Positions 16,540 through 26,707 are shown, counted from the first letter of the stretch. The stretch is DNA of 64,000 bases from Azophilus sp963663395 (GCA_963663395.1 OY760226.1:5642001-5706000), one strand, 5' to 3'. Notes: a model not told the origin generated them from the letters alone. A program made the numbers and translations.

Positions 16540-18750
16540 ATGCAAGAGCCAACCCCAACCGCCGCTGCCGAGACGCGGCTTATCCCCCTCAACAAGCTGC
16601 GCGTCGACCAGCGCAACGTGCGTTCCGCCTCCGCCGATCCCGCCCGGGAGCAGGCCGACGCCGAGCTCATCGCCTCGATCCGGGCCCACGGGCTCCTCGA
16701 GAATCTCGTCGTCGTGCCGCGCGGCACGACCCAGTTCGGGGTCGCCGCAGGTGCCCGACGCCTGCGCGCGCTGAAGGCGCTGGCCGCCGACAGGCAACTG
16801 CCGAAGGACCACCCGGTGCCGTGCCTCGTCGTCGACGGCGATGCCGCCACGGAGTCCTCGCTGGCCGAGAACGCCGTGCGCATCGCCATGCACCCCGCCG
16901 ACCAGGTGGTTGCGTTCAGCAAGCTCGCCCGCGAGGGCGCGACGGCTGAGCAGATCGCCGCCCGGTTCGGCGTTGCCGAGCGCACCGTGCAGAAGCGCGT
17001 GCGCCTGGGCGGACTCCCCGAGGACATCATCGGCGCCTACCGCGAGGGCCGCATCAATGCGGATACCGCCGAGGCGTTCGCAGTGACCGCCGACACGGCT
17101 TTCCAGCGCAGCATTTTCAAGGCGCTTTCCGAGTCCGGCCAGATGTACGGCCACGCCGTGCGCCAGGCGCTCTCCCAGCGCCAGGCGCGTTCGGACGCGC
17201 CGGCCGCGCTCTTCGTCGGCCTCGACGCATACCGCGCCGCTGGCGGCAAGCTGGAGGATCCGCTCTTCGAGGACGACTACGTCACCATCCTGGACCCGGA
17301 ACTCATGGCGGAGCTCGCCCAGCAGAAGCTGAACGCGGTCGCCGCCGAGTACACCGGCGCCTGGAAGTGGACCGCAGCGCAGACCGAGTTCACGTGGATG
17401 GACCAGCAGAATTACCTCGTCGCCGATGTAGCGGCTCGCGCCGAGTTCTCTGACGAGGAAAGCGCAGCGCTTAACGAGGCCGAGCAGCGCATCGAGGAAG
17501 CGAGCGTCGCGCTCGACGACCCCGAACTCGATCCAGAACGCCGTCGCGGGCTGTGGGACACCGTCACCCGCGAGCAGAACCGCTACGCCGAGATGGAGCG
17601 CGCCCGCGCCGACCGCGACGAGTATGACGAACCGGTCCGCACCAACGCCGGGGTGATCGTGGCGCTGGACCGCGACGGCAACCTCGACATCCACCGGGGC
17701 CTCGTCCGTTCCGAGGACGCCGCCGCCTACCGCGCGGCGCGCGCCGGCGGCAACAGCAGCGATGGCGTCGTCGTTACGCCAAACGACGCTACGGGCGCAC
17801 CCGGCCTGCCGGACGGCGCGAATAACACCTCGCCCGGGAAGAAGAACGGCGGCTACACCGATGCGCTGCGGAACGACCTTCGGGTCATGCGCACCGTGGC
17901 CGTGCGCCGGGTTCTGGCGCGCGATCCCGCGGTCGCCACGGACCTGATCGGGTTCGTGCTCGCCCGCTCCGTCGGCTTCGGCCGCCGCCACCCGGGCTAC
18001 GAGCCGCCGGTGCTGGCGCTGCGCCGCGAGTACCAGGGCGTCTACGCCTCCGACGCCATGAAGGCGAGCGAGACCATGAAGCACCTCGACCCGGTGCCCG
18101 CGGTCGACCTCGGCTGGCTGGCCGAGGAGGACGCCGCCGCGGCGTTCCGCGCCTACCGCGCGCTGCCCGACGAGGACCGCGCCAGCGTCCTCGCCCATGC
18201 GGTGGCCGCGCTCACGGTGCCGCACCTGGCGGACGACCACGACGCCTCGGGCGCCCACGAGGAGGCGGTGCGCAACCTCGACATCGACTTCCCCGCGGAA
18301 CTCGCGGCGATCGGCGCCCAGCCGTTCGATGCGGACCTCGTCTGGAACCGCATGAACAAGGGCCTGATCCTCGGCGCGGCAGCGGAAACGCTCGGCGACG
18401 ACTGGGCTTCGAAACACAACGGGCTGAAGAAGAAGGACCTGGTCACCGCGGCCGCCGAGGCGTTCCGCCACGACTCGGCCAGAGACCCCGATGTCGATGC
18501 GGCCGTCGTCCGGTGGCTGCCGCCGGGGTTCACTCCCGAATGCGGCAGCGCCGACGACATGCAACCCCCATCGGAAGCGGTTCCCCATACGGACATGGAC
18601 CCCGACGCTTCTGCCGACGGCAACGGCAGCTCTCACGAAGCGTCCGCCACCGGCGATGCGCCGGGACCCGCACCCACCGCCACGCCCGGCAACGGCGCCG
18701 ACGAGTCCCCCGCCGGAGACGACGCTCTACCCGCCTTCCTCACCTCCTGA
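16540..18750 (+). CDS. ParB/RepB-family partition protein (736 aa)
   Basis: N-terminal ParB nuclease-like domain (about 10-110: DAELIASIRAHGLLENLVVV, then GARRLRALKAL), a central ParB helix-turn-helix (TAEQIAARFGVAERTVQKRV, about 140-160) and a long C-terminal extension ending in an acidic, disordered tail. This long form is typical of plasmids and conjugative elements, where it may serve partition or DNA processing. No parA neighbour is present, so a classical ParABS system is not complete here. AGGGAG precedes the ATG; the gene ends at an intrinsic terminator. Confidence 0.87.
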   Translation: MQEPTPTAAAETRLIPLNKLRVDQRNVRSASADPAREQADAELIASIRAHGLLENLVVVPRGTTQFGVAAGARRLRALKALAADRQLPKDHPVPCLVVDGDAATESSLAENAVRIAMHPADQVVAFSKLAREGATAEQIAARFGVAERTVQKRVRLGGLPEDIIGAYREGRINADTAEAFAVTADTAFQRSIFKALSESGQMYGHAVRQALSQRQARSDAPAALFVGLDAYRAAGGKLEDPLFEDDYVTILDPELMAELAQQKLNAVAAEYTGAWKWTAAQTEFTWMDQQNYLVADVAARAEFSDEESAALNEAEQRIEEASVALDDPELDPERRRGLWDTVTREQNRYAEMERARADRDEYDEPVRTNAGVIVALDRDGNLDIHRGLVRSEDAAAYRAARAGGNSSDGVVVTPNDATGAPGLPDGANNTSPGKKNGGYTDALRNDLRVMRTVAVRRVLARDPAVATDLIGFVLARSVGFGRRHPGYEPPVLALRREYQGVYASDAMKASETMKHLDPVPAVDLGWLAEEDAAAAFRAYRALPDEDRASVLAHAVAALTVPHLADDHDASGAHEEAVRNLDIDFPAELAAIGAQPFDADLVWNRMNKGLILGAAAETLGDDWASKHNGLKKKDLVTAAAEAFRHDSARDPDVDAAVVRWLPPGFTPECGSADDMQPPSEAVPHTDMDPDASADGNGSSHEASATGDAPGPAPTATPGNGADESPAGDDALPAFLTS

Positions 18751-18760
18751 GGCTCCTCCG

Positions 18761-18826
18761 CCCGCGCCGGCAACGGCGCGGGACTTCCGGCCCGGCCGTC
18801 ACCCAAGGCGCGCCGGGCCGTTTTTT
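18761..18826 (+). terminator. Intrinsic terminator after parB
   Basis: A 9-bp hairpin with a GCAA loop (CCCGCGCCG/CGGCGCGGG, 18761-18782) is followed by CGGCCCGG/CCGGGCCG (18788-18820) and a run of six T (18821-18826). The second is a textbook rho-independent terminator. The remaining 230 bases up to the next ATG show nothing else. Confidence 0.85.
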
Positions 18827-19059
18827 CTTGTCTGTCCTTTCCAACCGCCACGCGCCTGTGTTCTGCCGTCCTTGACACGCGACGGCGGCGCCACACCGCC
18901 GACTCGACGCACGGAGGCGGAGCGCCCGGACCGTTGCGCCCGGACCCGCGGCACGCAAGGCGACCCGTTCCGGGCGTCGCTTCGCGCCGGCCGTTGCGTG
19001 CCGCCGGTCCGCGCGCCGTTGACGGCGCATCGCCACCGTTCTGCTTCAAGGAGGACCCC

Positions 19060-22000
19060 ATGACCCCGTCCGAGACCGCTTCCCTCTTCGACCTCGTCGT
19101 CGACGACACCGCTCCGCAGCCCGCCCCACCGGCCCGGGTCGAACCCGGCCGCGCCGTCGCCGAGGCCGCCCGCAACCTCGTTCCCATTCTCGAAGCCGGC
19201 CGCCGCCTCGCCGCCCCCGTGGTCACCACCGCGATGCATGACGCCTGGCGCCGGCTCGATCCGGCGGGACGCTCGTGGAACTCCAAGCTCTGCTACGACG
19301 CCGCCGAAGCCGCCACGGTCCTGTTCCTCCGGCGCTGGGGACGCGCCATGTTCGAGGCCGCGGCGACGCCCGAGGCGTTTCTCGCCATGGTCGAACGCAT
19401 CTCCGCTCTGGAGCCGACCCACTCGCACCGCTCCGAGCACCAGGTCGCCTTCGACCAGTTCTCGACGCCCCTGCCGCTTGCCTGCGCGGCGTTCCTCGCG
19501 GCCGACGTGCAGCCCGGCGACACGGTGCTCGAGCCCTCGGCCGGCACCGGCGTGCTCGCGGCGCTGCCTGCCGCCGTTCTCGACGATCCGGCGCAGCTGT
19601 TCCTCAATGAACTGTCACCCGTGCGCCACGAGCTGCTGGCGGCGATCTACCCGGACGCCGCCGTCACGAAGCACAACGCCGAGCACATCCGCGACCGCCT
19701 GCCCACGGTGCGCCCGGAAGTCGTGCTCATGAACCCGCCGTTCGCCGCGCGCCCCAACGTCGGCAAGCGCCGCAGGCACGTCGACCTGCTGCACCTGAAG
19801 TCCGCCTACGCGGCTCTTGCACCGTGCGGGCGCCTCGTGGCCGCGACCGGCTCCAACTGCATCCCGGAGTCCACTGCCTGGCGCGAGACCTTCGGCGGCG
19901 GAGCAGGCGCCCCGCGCATCCTGTTCGCGGTCCGCATCCCCCGGCGCGTCTATCAGCGGCGCGGAACCGGCGTGGAGACGCGCCTCGTCGTCCTGGAGCG
20001 CGCCCCGGCGGCGCCCGCAGACCGCTACCCCGCCATCGACCCGTTCGCGATGGTCGAGGACGCTGCCGATCTGGTGCGCCGCCTCGCCGACCTGCCGCCG
20101 CGCCTGACGCTCGACCCCGAGCCGAAGGAACTCGACATCGAGGCGGTTTCGCGGGAAGCCGGGGAGGCCCGCGGCGACGGGTCCACCTGGTCGCCCTGGT
20201 CGTCCGTCTCGTTCCGCATCCTCGGCGCCGCGGAGCACCCGACGCCGCTGGTGGAGTCCGCCGCCATGGCCGACATCGCGCCGCCAGTGCCGGACTACCG
20301 CCCAATGCTGCCGCCCGCCCTGGTCGCCGACGGCCTTCTCTCCGAAGCCCAGCTGGAAAGCGTCGCCCTCGCGGGCCAGGCGCACGACCGGCTGCTGCCG
20401 AACCGCTACCGGATCGACGCGGACTGGATGCGCGCCCTGCCGGTCGACGCCGACGGCGAACTCCTGGACGGCGGCGAGATCGTGAACGCACCGCTCTCCG
20501 ACCCGGTCCGTTTCCGCCAGGGCTGGATGCTCGGCGACGGCACGGGCTGCGGCAAGGGCCGCCAGGCGGCCGCGATCGTCCTCGACCGCTGGCTGCGCGG
20601 GGCGAAGAAGGCGCTGTGGCTGTCCCAGTCGGCGCGACTGCTGGAGGACGCCCGGCGCGACTGCCGCGAGATCGGCCGCGACGAGCGCGACGTTTTCCCG
20701 CTCGCCGACTACCGGCCCGCGCAGCCCATCGTCCGCAACACCGGGATCCTGTTCACCACCTACGCGACGCTCCGCTCACCGGCCCGCGGCGAAGCCCCGG
20801 CACGGCTGGACCAGATCGTCGCCTGGCTCGCGGACGGCGCGGACGAGTCCTGCCGCCACGCGTTCGACGGCGTGATCGTCTTCGACGAGGCGCACGCCAT
20901 GGCGAACGCCGCCGGGTCTGCCACGAAGCAGCGCGGTGACGCGAAACCGTCGCAGCAGGGGCTCGCGGGGCTGCGCCTGCAGCACGCGCTGCCGAACGCG
21001 CGGGTGCTGTACGCCTCGGCCACGGGAGCCACCACCGTGCACGGTCTCGCCTACGCCCCGCGCCTCGGGCTCTGGGGCGGCGACGCGACCGCGTTCAACG
21101 ACCGTGCCGACTTTGTCTCGGCGATGGAGCGCGGCGGGGTCGCTGCCATGGAGATCGTCGCCCGCGACCTGAAGGCCCTGGGGCTCTACCAGGCCCGCGC
21201 GCTCGCCTACCACGGCGTCGAGATCGACATCCTGGAGCACGCTCTGACGGAGCCCCAGCGGGAGATCTGGGACGCCTACGCCGGGGCGTTCCGGATCATC
21301 CACGAGAATATCCACGCGGCCCTGGAGGCGACCGGGGTCACGCAGAACGGCGACACGCTGAGCCCCGGCGCGAAGTCCGCCGCCATGTCCGCGTTCGAGC
21401 AGGCCAAGCAGCGTTTTTTCGGGCACCTGCTGGCCGCCATGAAGTGCCCGTCGCTGATCAAGGCCATCGAGGCCGACCTTGAAGCGGGACGCGCGCCGGT
21501 GGTGCAGCTCGTCTCCACGGGCGAGGCGCTTCTCGACCGCCGTCTCGCGGAACTGCCGCCGTCGGAGCACGCCGACCTCTCCATTGACCTCACCCCGCGC
21601 GAGTACGTCATGGAGTACCTGGTGCGCTCGTTTCCGACGACGCTGCACGAGGAGACCGTCAACGACGAGGGCAAGGTCATCGCCGTGCCCGTGCGCGACG
21701 AGGAAGGCCGCCCCGTCGAGTCGCAGGAGGCGGTGGAGGCCCGCGACCTGCTGATCGCCGAGCTCGGCGCGCTGCCGGCCATGCCGTCGGCCATCGACAT
21801 CCTCACACACCGGTTCGGCCACGAGGCGATCGCCGAGGTCACCGGGCGTTCGCGGCGCATCCTCGCGCTGCCCGCCGCGAATCGCGGCACCCGCCACGCG
21901 GTCTCCAACCGGCCGCCGAGCGCCAATCTCGCCGAGGCCGCGGCGTTCATGGACGGCACGAAGAAGATCCTGGTCTTCTCCACCGCGGGCGGCACCGGGC

Positions 22001-23415
22001 GCAGCTACCACGCCGACACCGCCTGCGCGAACCAGGCGCGCCGCGTCCACTACCTCCTGGAACCCGGCTGGCGGGCCGACGTGGCGATCCAGGGCCTCGG
22101 CCGGACGCACCGCACGCGGCAGGCGTCCGCGCCGCTGTTCCGCCCGGTCACCACCGACGTCAAGGGCGAGCGGCGCTTCATCGCCACCATCGCCCGGCGG
22201 CTCGACAGCCTCGGCGCCATCACCCGCGGCCAGCGCGACGGCCAGGCGTCCATGGGCGCTCAGTCGCTCTTCCGCGCCGAGGACAACCTGGAGAGCCCGC
22301 ACGCGCTCTCGGCGCTGCGGCTCATGTACCTGTCCATCCACCACGGCCACGTGCCGGGGTGGTCCGAGAAGCGCTTCAGCGAAGCCACCGGTCTGGTCCT
22401 GTCCGATTCCGAGGGCGCCCTCAAGGACTCGCTGCCCCCCATGCCGCGTTTCCTGAACCGGCTGCTCGCGCTGCCCATCGACGAGCAGAACGACCTGTTC
22501 GGCCACTTCCAGGCGCGCCTCGACGCCGTCATCCAGGCGGCCAAGGATGCCGGCGTCTACAACCAGGGTGTCGAGGCCATCGCCGCCGACTCGCTCGTCG
22601 TGAAGAGCCGCCATCCCGGCCCCGAGGGCACCGAGATCGTCGAGATCGCGCGGCGCGATGCGCTCAAGCCCTTCACGTCCGAGGCCGCGCTGGAGGCCGT
22701 CTGCCGTGCGCGGGAAGCCGGCGGCAGCCGCGCCGATGCCGTCGGCCTGCTGATCAACGGCAGTTCCGGCCGTCCCGCCGTGGCGCTGCCGGCGCCGTCC
22801 GCGGTGCGCGACGACGGCTCGCTTGAGCGCCGCATCCGGCTGCGGCGCCCGAACGACGCCTCCATCGTCCCGGAATCCCAGTTCGCGAACTCGCACTGGC
22901 ACGCGGCTTCCGAGCAGCAATGGCGCGCCCTGTGGGACGCCGAGGTCGCCGACCTGCCGACGCACCGCGAGCGGACGTTCCACCTCGCCACCGGCATGCT
23001 GCTGCGCGCCTGGCATCTGCTGCCCGACGACAACCTGCGCATCCGGCGCCTAGCCACCGATGATGGCGACCGACTCATCGGCCGCCTGCTGGAGCCGGAG
23101 GAGGCGGTGCGCCTGCGCCGCATGGCCGACGACTCGGTCGCCTTCGAACTCGCCGCCGAGGACGTGGTGCGCGCCGTGCGCGAGCGCCACGCCCGCTTCG
23201 CGCTCGCCAACGGCTGGGAACTCGTGCGCCGCCTCGTGCTCGGCCGGGCCCGCGTCGAGATCCGGGGCCCCGGGCCGCACGACATCGCGGGCCTGAAGCG
23301 CCTCGGCGCGGAGACCGAGATCGTCGCTTGGCAGACAGTCGTGTTCGCCGACGAGCCGCGGGTGCTGGAGCGCGTACTCGCCCGCCATCCGGTGCGCGAC
23401 GACGATGGTTCCTAG
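19060..23415 (+). CDS. SAM methyltransferase / strawberry-notch-type helicase fusion
   Basis: A 1451-residue protein joining an N-terminal class I methyltransferase-like domain (LEPSAGTGVLAAL; NPPF at 225-228) to an SF2 helicase of the strawberry-notch type: Walker A in GDGTGCGKGRQ (about 495-503), DEAH at 609-612, and the C-terminal helicase domain with VFSTAGGTGRSYHAD and QGLGRTHRTRQ. Such fusions occur on conjugative elements and large plasmids and are proposed to modify or remodel transferred DNA, possibly against host defence; activity is inferred. AAGGAGG precedes the ATG. It is the largest gene here and the intact motifs argue that it is functional. Confidence 0.9.
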   Translation: MTPSETASLFDLVVDDTAPQPAPPARVEPGRAVAEAARNLVPILEAGRRLAAPVVTTAMHDAWRRLDPAGRSWNSKLCYDAAEAATVLFLRRWGRAMFEAAATPEAFLAMVERISALEPTHSHRSEHQVAFDQFSTPLPLACAAFLAADVQPGDTVLEPSAGTGVLAALPAAVLDDPAQLFLNELSPVRHELLAAIYPDAAVTKHNAEHIRDRLPTVRPEVVLMNPPFAARPNVGKRRRHVDLLHLKSAYAALAPCGRLVAATGSNCIPESTAWRETFGGGAGAPRILFAVRIPRRVYQRRGTGVETRLVVLERAPAAPADRYPAIDPFAMVEDAADLVRRLADLPPRLTLDPEPKELDIEAVSREAGEARGDGSTWSPWSSVSFRILGAAEHPTPLVESAAMADIAPPVPDYRPMLPPALVADGLLSEAQLESVALAGQAHDRLLPNRYRIDADWMRALPVDADGELLDGGEIVNAPLSDPVRFRQGWMLGDGTGCGKGRQAAAIVLDRWLRGAKKALWLSQSARLLEDARRDCREIGRDERDVFPLADYRPAQPIVRNTGILFTTYATLRSPARGEAPARLDQIVAWLADGADESCRHAFDGVIVFDEAHAMANAAGSATKQRGDAKPSQQGLAGLRLQHALPNARVLYASATGATTVHGLAYAPRLGLWGGDATAFNDRADFVSAMERGGVAAMEIVARDLKALGLYQARALAYHGVEIDILEHALTEPQREIWDAYAGAFRIIHENIHAALEATGVTQNGDTLSPGAKSAAMSAFEQAKQRFFGHLLAAMKCPSLIKAIEADLEAGRAPVVQLVSTGEALLDRRLAELPPSEHADLSIDLTPREYVMEYLVRSFPTTLHEETVNDEGKVIAVPVRDEEGRPVESQEAVEARDLLIAELGALPAMPSAIDILTHRFGHEAIAEVTGRSRRILALPAANRGTRHAVSNRPPSANLAEAAAFMDGTKKILVFSTAGGTGRSYHADTACANQARRVHYLLEPGWRADVAIQGLGRTHRTRQASAPLFRPVTTDVKGERRFIATIARRLDSLGAITRGQRDGQASMGAQSLFRAEDNLESPHALSALRLMYLSIHHGHVPGWSEKRFSEATGLVLSDSEGALKDSLPPMPRFLNRLLALPIDEQNDLFGHFQARLDAVIQAAKDAGVYNQGVEAIAADSLVVKSRHPGPEGTEIVEIARRDALKPFTSEAALEAVCRAREAGGSRADAVGLLINGSSGRPAVALPAPSAVRDDGSLERRIRLRRPNDASIVPESQFANSHWHAASEQQWRALWDAEVADLPTHRERTFHLATGMLLRAWHLLPDDNLRIRRLATDDGDRLIGRLLEPEEAVRLRRMADDSVAFELAAEDVVRAVRERHARFALANGWELVRRLVLGRARVEIRGPGPHDIAGLKRLGAETEIVAWQTVVFADEPRVLERVLARHPVRDDDGS

Positions 23416-23437
23416 CCCCGGCGTCAGGAGAACAGCC

Positions 23438-23752
23438 ATGCACCCCTACATCCGCAACCCCTACCGGCCGCCGGCGTTCGCTCCTTCGCAGGACCCCGAC
23501 GCCCCTATCCAGCTTCCCGTTCAACTGTCCGCCGCAGAGCTCGCCAACGAACTGCACGCACAGCTCACCCGCATCGCCGCGGGCCGGGACCTGCGCATCC
23601 TGCGTCGGCAGGCGCGCTCCGGGTTCCGCGCCGTCATGCGTCACGCCCGCGCGCGCCGGCTCGGGGGCCACCGCCGAGCCCCGCTCACCGTGCGGCGCAC
23701 GGCCACCGTACCCACCGTCCGTCTCCGAACCCGCCGCCGGCGGTGCCGGTAG
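23438..23752 (+). CDS. Hypothetical basic protein (104 aa)
   Basis: Not recognised. The N-terminus is proline-rich (MHPYIRNPYRPPAFAPSQDP), the centre a helix (AAELANELHAQLTRIAAGRD) and the C-terminus very arginine-rich, as expected of a nucleic-acid-binding tail. AGGAG lies 9 bases before the ATG. It follows the helicase gene by 22 bases and is probably co-transcribed with it. Confidence 0.55.
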   Translation: MHPYIRNPYRPPAFAPSQDPDAPIQLPVQLSAAELANELHAQLTRIAAGRDLRILRRQARSGFRAVMRHARARRLGGHRRAPLTVRRTATVPTVRLRTRRRRCR

Positions 23753-23929
23753 CAGACCGGAAGCCCGGGAACCCGGCGCGGCGTCGCGTCCAGCCAGGTG
23801 CCGGCCCTCCGGGCAGCGCTGGCGCCCGCTTCGCCGAGGGCGTATGTTTGCGCTTCCGAGGTCGCTCCGTCACATGCCGTTGCCACGTCCAGCCCGCCCG
23901 CACGTCCCGCCTCTCCCAGGATCCGAATC

Positions 23930-25720
23930 GTGAACGGTTCCGGCCCCACGCCGCGCGGCGCGACCGAACCCGGTGAGCAGTCCCGGCCTCCGCACCGCGC
24001 CGGCAACGATCCCTTCGCCACTGAATCCGACGGCGCCGAACCGCCGGGCTCAATGCTTCCAGAAAGCCATCCGGCGGGGTTCGTCTTCGGACTCTTCGAC
24101 GAAGCGTTCCGGCTATCCGTCGTCCGGCTTGCGCTGCGCGCGCGCAAGCGTGCCGAGCCCCCGCTTCGGAGCCGCCTCGACGGCCGCCTCCGCAAGGTCC
24201 GCATTCCCGGCTTCCGCGACGCCTCCAAGGCACCACCGAGGAAGCTCGCGGGTCCCGTGCTTGACGCCATCCGCTACGGCGATCACCGGCTCGCCGGCGC
24301 CGTTCTCAACCTCTGGGCCGGCTCCGAGGCTGCGTTGCGCGACGAGGCCCTGCGCGAACTGGGGCGCGCCGGCATCCCGACCGGCGGCGAGATCGCGGAC
24401 GGCCGCTTTCACGGCGGCTGGCCGTTCGCCGACTGGCTCGACCGCCGCGCCGCCCTGGCCGAGAGGCTGCCGGACGCCGGCGAAGACGCCGCCGGGCTCA
24501 TGCTCGCCGTTGCCGCGAACCTCATGCCCGCTCCGCCGGAACTCCCGGAACTCGACACGCCGCGCTTCCGGCACTGGTTCGACGAACTCGGCGCGCTTGA
24601 TCCGGACGCCCCGGAGTGGGGCGAAGCCGCCGAGTTCGCCCTGTCGGTCCTGATGCTCGGGGACCTGAAGGGCGAGGAACGCCGGGAGGCCGCGCTCGCG
24701 GCCTGCGACGCGGCTGTGCGGCGCACGGCCGGCGAGTACGCCGAGGAACTGCGCTACCTGGGCATCGACATCGACCGCTGGCTCGGCGACGATGCGCGGG
24801 ATCCCGCGCAGACCGCGTTCCTGGCGGAAGAGCTCAATGCCGCCCTCGGGCGCTACCGCCCCGTCCGTCCCCAGGGCGAAACCCTCGCCGAGGAGGCCGA
24901 GCGCGCACCGCGGCGCTCGGAACTCGAAGCCGCGGTACTCGCCGTTCCCCAGGTCTGGGAGTCGCTGCCGCCGGATCCGGTCCCCGACGAATCCCACCAG
25001 GCGCCGCCCGAGGACGGGCCGGACCGCCACGCCGCCGCGCGGGAACTCGCCGAACTGCAGCGCGCGCACCGCCAGGCCGTCGCGGAGTGCGACCGCCTGC
25101 GCGCGGCCGCAGCCGAGTCCGAGTCCGAACGCGACCGCCTTGACGGGTCCAACGCCACGCTACGCCTCGCCAGGGAGCAGCTCGACGCCGAGAACGGCCG
25201 CCTGCGTGGCGAGCTCGACCGCGCCCGCTCCACCGAGGAGCACTGGCGCCGCGCCTATGTCGATGCGCGCCGGGCGCGTGCCGCGGACGATGCCGGCACT
25301 CCGGAAATCGACACCGTGGCCGACGCGCTGGAAATCGCCGCGCGGGCGTTTCCCGACGCCCTGGCGGTCTCGCTGAACGGCAAGTCCGACCCGGCGGCGC
25401 CGTTCGCGAAACCGGGCGAGGTGTTCGACGCGCTCGCCTGGCTCGCCACCGCCTACAGGCGCCGCGGAGCGCCGGACATCGCCGAGTCCTGCCCCGGCTG
25501 GTTCCACAAGCCGGACCAGTCCGAGAGCACCGTCGGCATGTACCCAGACTGGTACCGGACGTCGTACCGCGGGCGCGCGGTTCCCGTCACGAGCCACATC
25601 GGCAAGGGCGCCTCCTTCGACCCGCGCAGCACCATCCGCATCGGTTTTGCGTGGGACGAGGAAGCTCGGCGCGTAATCGTCGGCTACGTCGGGCGTCACC
25701 AGCGCAACCGGAAATCCTGA
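23930..25720 (+). CDS. Large coiled-coil protein with conserved C-terminal domain
   Basis: A roughly 596-residue protein with a helical N-terminal region, an acidic middle, a coiled coil (AELQRAHRQAVAECDRLRAA; LDAENGRLRGELDRA) and a C-terminal beta domain (YRTSYRGRAVPVTSHIGKGA; FDPRSTIRIGFAWDEEARRV) of a kind I have seen at the end of several island-borne proteins of unknown function. The start is uncertain: the GTG used here has AGGA about 8 bases upstream, while the first ATG (24053) has no ribosome site. No catalytic motif is visible. Confidence 0.6.
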   Translation: MNGSGPTPRGATEPGEQSRPPHRAGNDPFATESDGAEPPGSMLPESHPAGFVFGLFDEAFRLSVVRLALRARKRAEPPLRSRLDGRLRKVRIPGFRDASKAPPRKLAGPVLDAIRYGDHRLAGAVLNLWAGSEAALRDEALRELGRAGIPTGGEIADGRFHGGWPFADWLDRRAALAERLPDAGEDAAGLMLAVAANLMPAPPELPELDTPRFRHWFDELGALDPDAPEWGEAAEFALSVLMLGDLKGEERREAALAACDAAVRRTAGEYAEELRYLGIDIDRWLGDDARDPAQTAFLAEELNAALGRYRPVRPQGETLAEEAERAPRRSELEAAVLAVPQVWESLPPDPVPDESHQAPPEDGPDRHAAARELAELQRAHRQAVAECDRLRAAAAESESERDRLDGSNATLRLAREQLDAENGRLRGELDRARSTEEHWRRAYVDARRARAADDAGTPEIDTVADALEIAARAFPDALAVSLNGKSDPAAPFAKPGEVFDALAWLATAYRRRGAPDIAESCPGWFHKPDQSESTVGMYPDWYRTSYRGRAVPVTSHIGKGASFDPRSTIRIGFAWDEEARRVIVGYVGRHQRNRKS

Positions 25721-25763
25721 CCGACCGCCCGCGTCCTGGGGCGACCCACCGCTGTTTCCGACC

Positions 25764-25940
25764 TTGACCGGTTGGAAACCCAGGCTCGTTTTTCAGATTG
25801 ATCCACCGTCGAATTGACCGTCGCGGTGGAATAAAGCGGGAATTTGCGAAAAATCCCGCATTGTTCCACCACGGCAGCGCAGCGTCCGCGGTGCGCAGCT
25901 GAGGTGGCTCGCATGCGTGGGGAGCCGGCAAGCGCCGAGC
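25764..25940 (+). repeat. Long structured repeat A
   Basis: A roughly 177-base gene-free segment that recurs, diverged, at 29154-29312. Shared blocks include GGTT-GAAACCCAG, AAATCCCGCATTGT-CCACCA and GTGGCTCGCA. In this copy GGTGGAA/TTCCACC (25825-25831 with 25864-25870) encloses GCGGGA/TCCCGC (25836-25841 with 25854-25859). Both copies stand before plus-strand accessory genes. It may be a structured leader, a promoter region or a small RNA. Confidence 0.6.
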
Positions 25941-26022
25941 GCGGTGAACGAAAGACACACCGGCGTCGCAAGCCCCGGCAGGGCCGAACCCCGCGGGTAA
26001 GCCTGCCGCGCCCGGCCCTCCC

Positions 26023-26079
26023 GTCAAGGCTACCCCGTCAGGGCGCCGCCGCCCGCGAGCGGCCGGCGTCGGCCTTGAC
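26023..26079. repeat. Nested-stem element, copy 3
   Basis: GTCAAGGC (26023-26030) pairs with GCCTTGAC (26072-26079) around a GC-rich core; a flanking CGGCC/GGCCG extends the stem. It is about 60 bases before the NADAR gene. Confidence 0.6.
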
Positions 26080-26140
26080 CGGCCGTCCGGGTCGCGGCCG
26101 TTACCTAGTCATCGGGCTTCGCCCACCACCAGAGAGTCCA

Positions 26141-26707
26141 ATGCCCCGCATCCACCGTCCCCGCTCCACGCTGGAGCGCATCGGCCGCTTCCGCGGCGAG
26201 TTCGCCTACCCGTCCAACTTCCACCGCCATCCGTCCGACTGCTGCGACCACACCGTTCCCACGGCGGAACACGCATTCCAGACCGCCAAGACCCGAGACG
26301 GGCGGGAACGCGATCGCATCCGCGCGGCGCCGACCCCGGCCCAAGCCAAGCGCCTCGGCCGCCGCGCCGAGCGCGCCGACTACGACGTCATCGAATTCCC
26401 CCACGCGCTGATCGCCTCTCAACTCGATGCGGCGCAGGAGGAAGGCTACGGGTACTCCATGGCGTCCGCCAGCGAGCGGCTGCGCGAGGACGGCCGCCTG
26501 CCGGCCGCCACAGCGGCGCTGCACAACCTGGCCGACCGCCATCCACGCCTGTTCGCCGACACCGTCCGCTACCTGTTCGGGGTGGACCGTGACATCGCCC
26601 GCGCCGTCACGGAAAGCGTACGGCTCGGTTACGCCTTCGACCAACCACTCGACGCGTCGCTGAACGCCCTGGCCGCGCATTCCAATGCCACGGAGACGGG
26701 GCCGTGA
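26141..26707 (+). CDS. NADAR-like domain protein (188 aa)
   Basis: The first 75 residues carry the NADAR/YbiA signature: RIGRFRGEFAYPSNFHRHP, then VPTAEHAFQTAKTRDGRERD and AKRLGRRAERADY. NADAR proteins act on ADP-ribose-linked or riboflavin-pathway metabolites, and some reverse ADP-ribosylation in phage conflicts. The C-terminal 110 residues do not follow the usual NADAR end (no clear WGxG-type block), so the domain may be truncated and fused to something else. The ribosome site is weak (AGAGAG). Its stop overlaps the next gene's GTG by four bases, implying coupled translation. Confidence 0.65.
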   Translation: MPRIHRPRSTLERIGRFRGEFAYPSNFHRHPSDCCDHTVPTAEHAFQTAKTRDGRERDRIRAAPTPAQAKRLGRRAERADYDVIEFPHALIASQLDAAQEEGYGYSMASASERLREDGRLPAATAALHNLADRHPRLFADTVRYLFGVDRDIARAVTESVRLGYAFDQPLDASLNALAAHSNATETGP

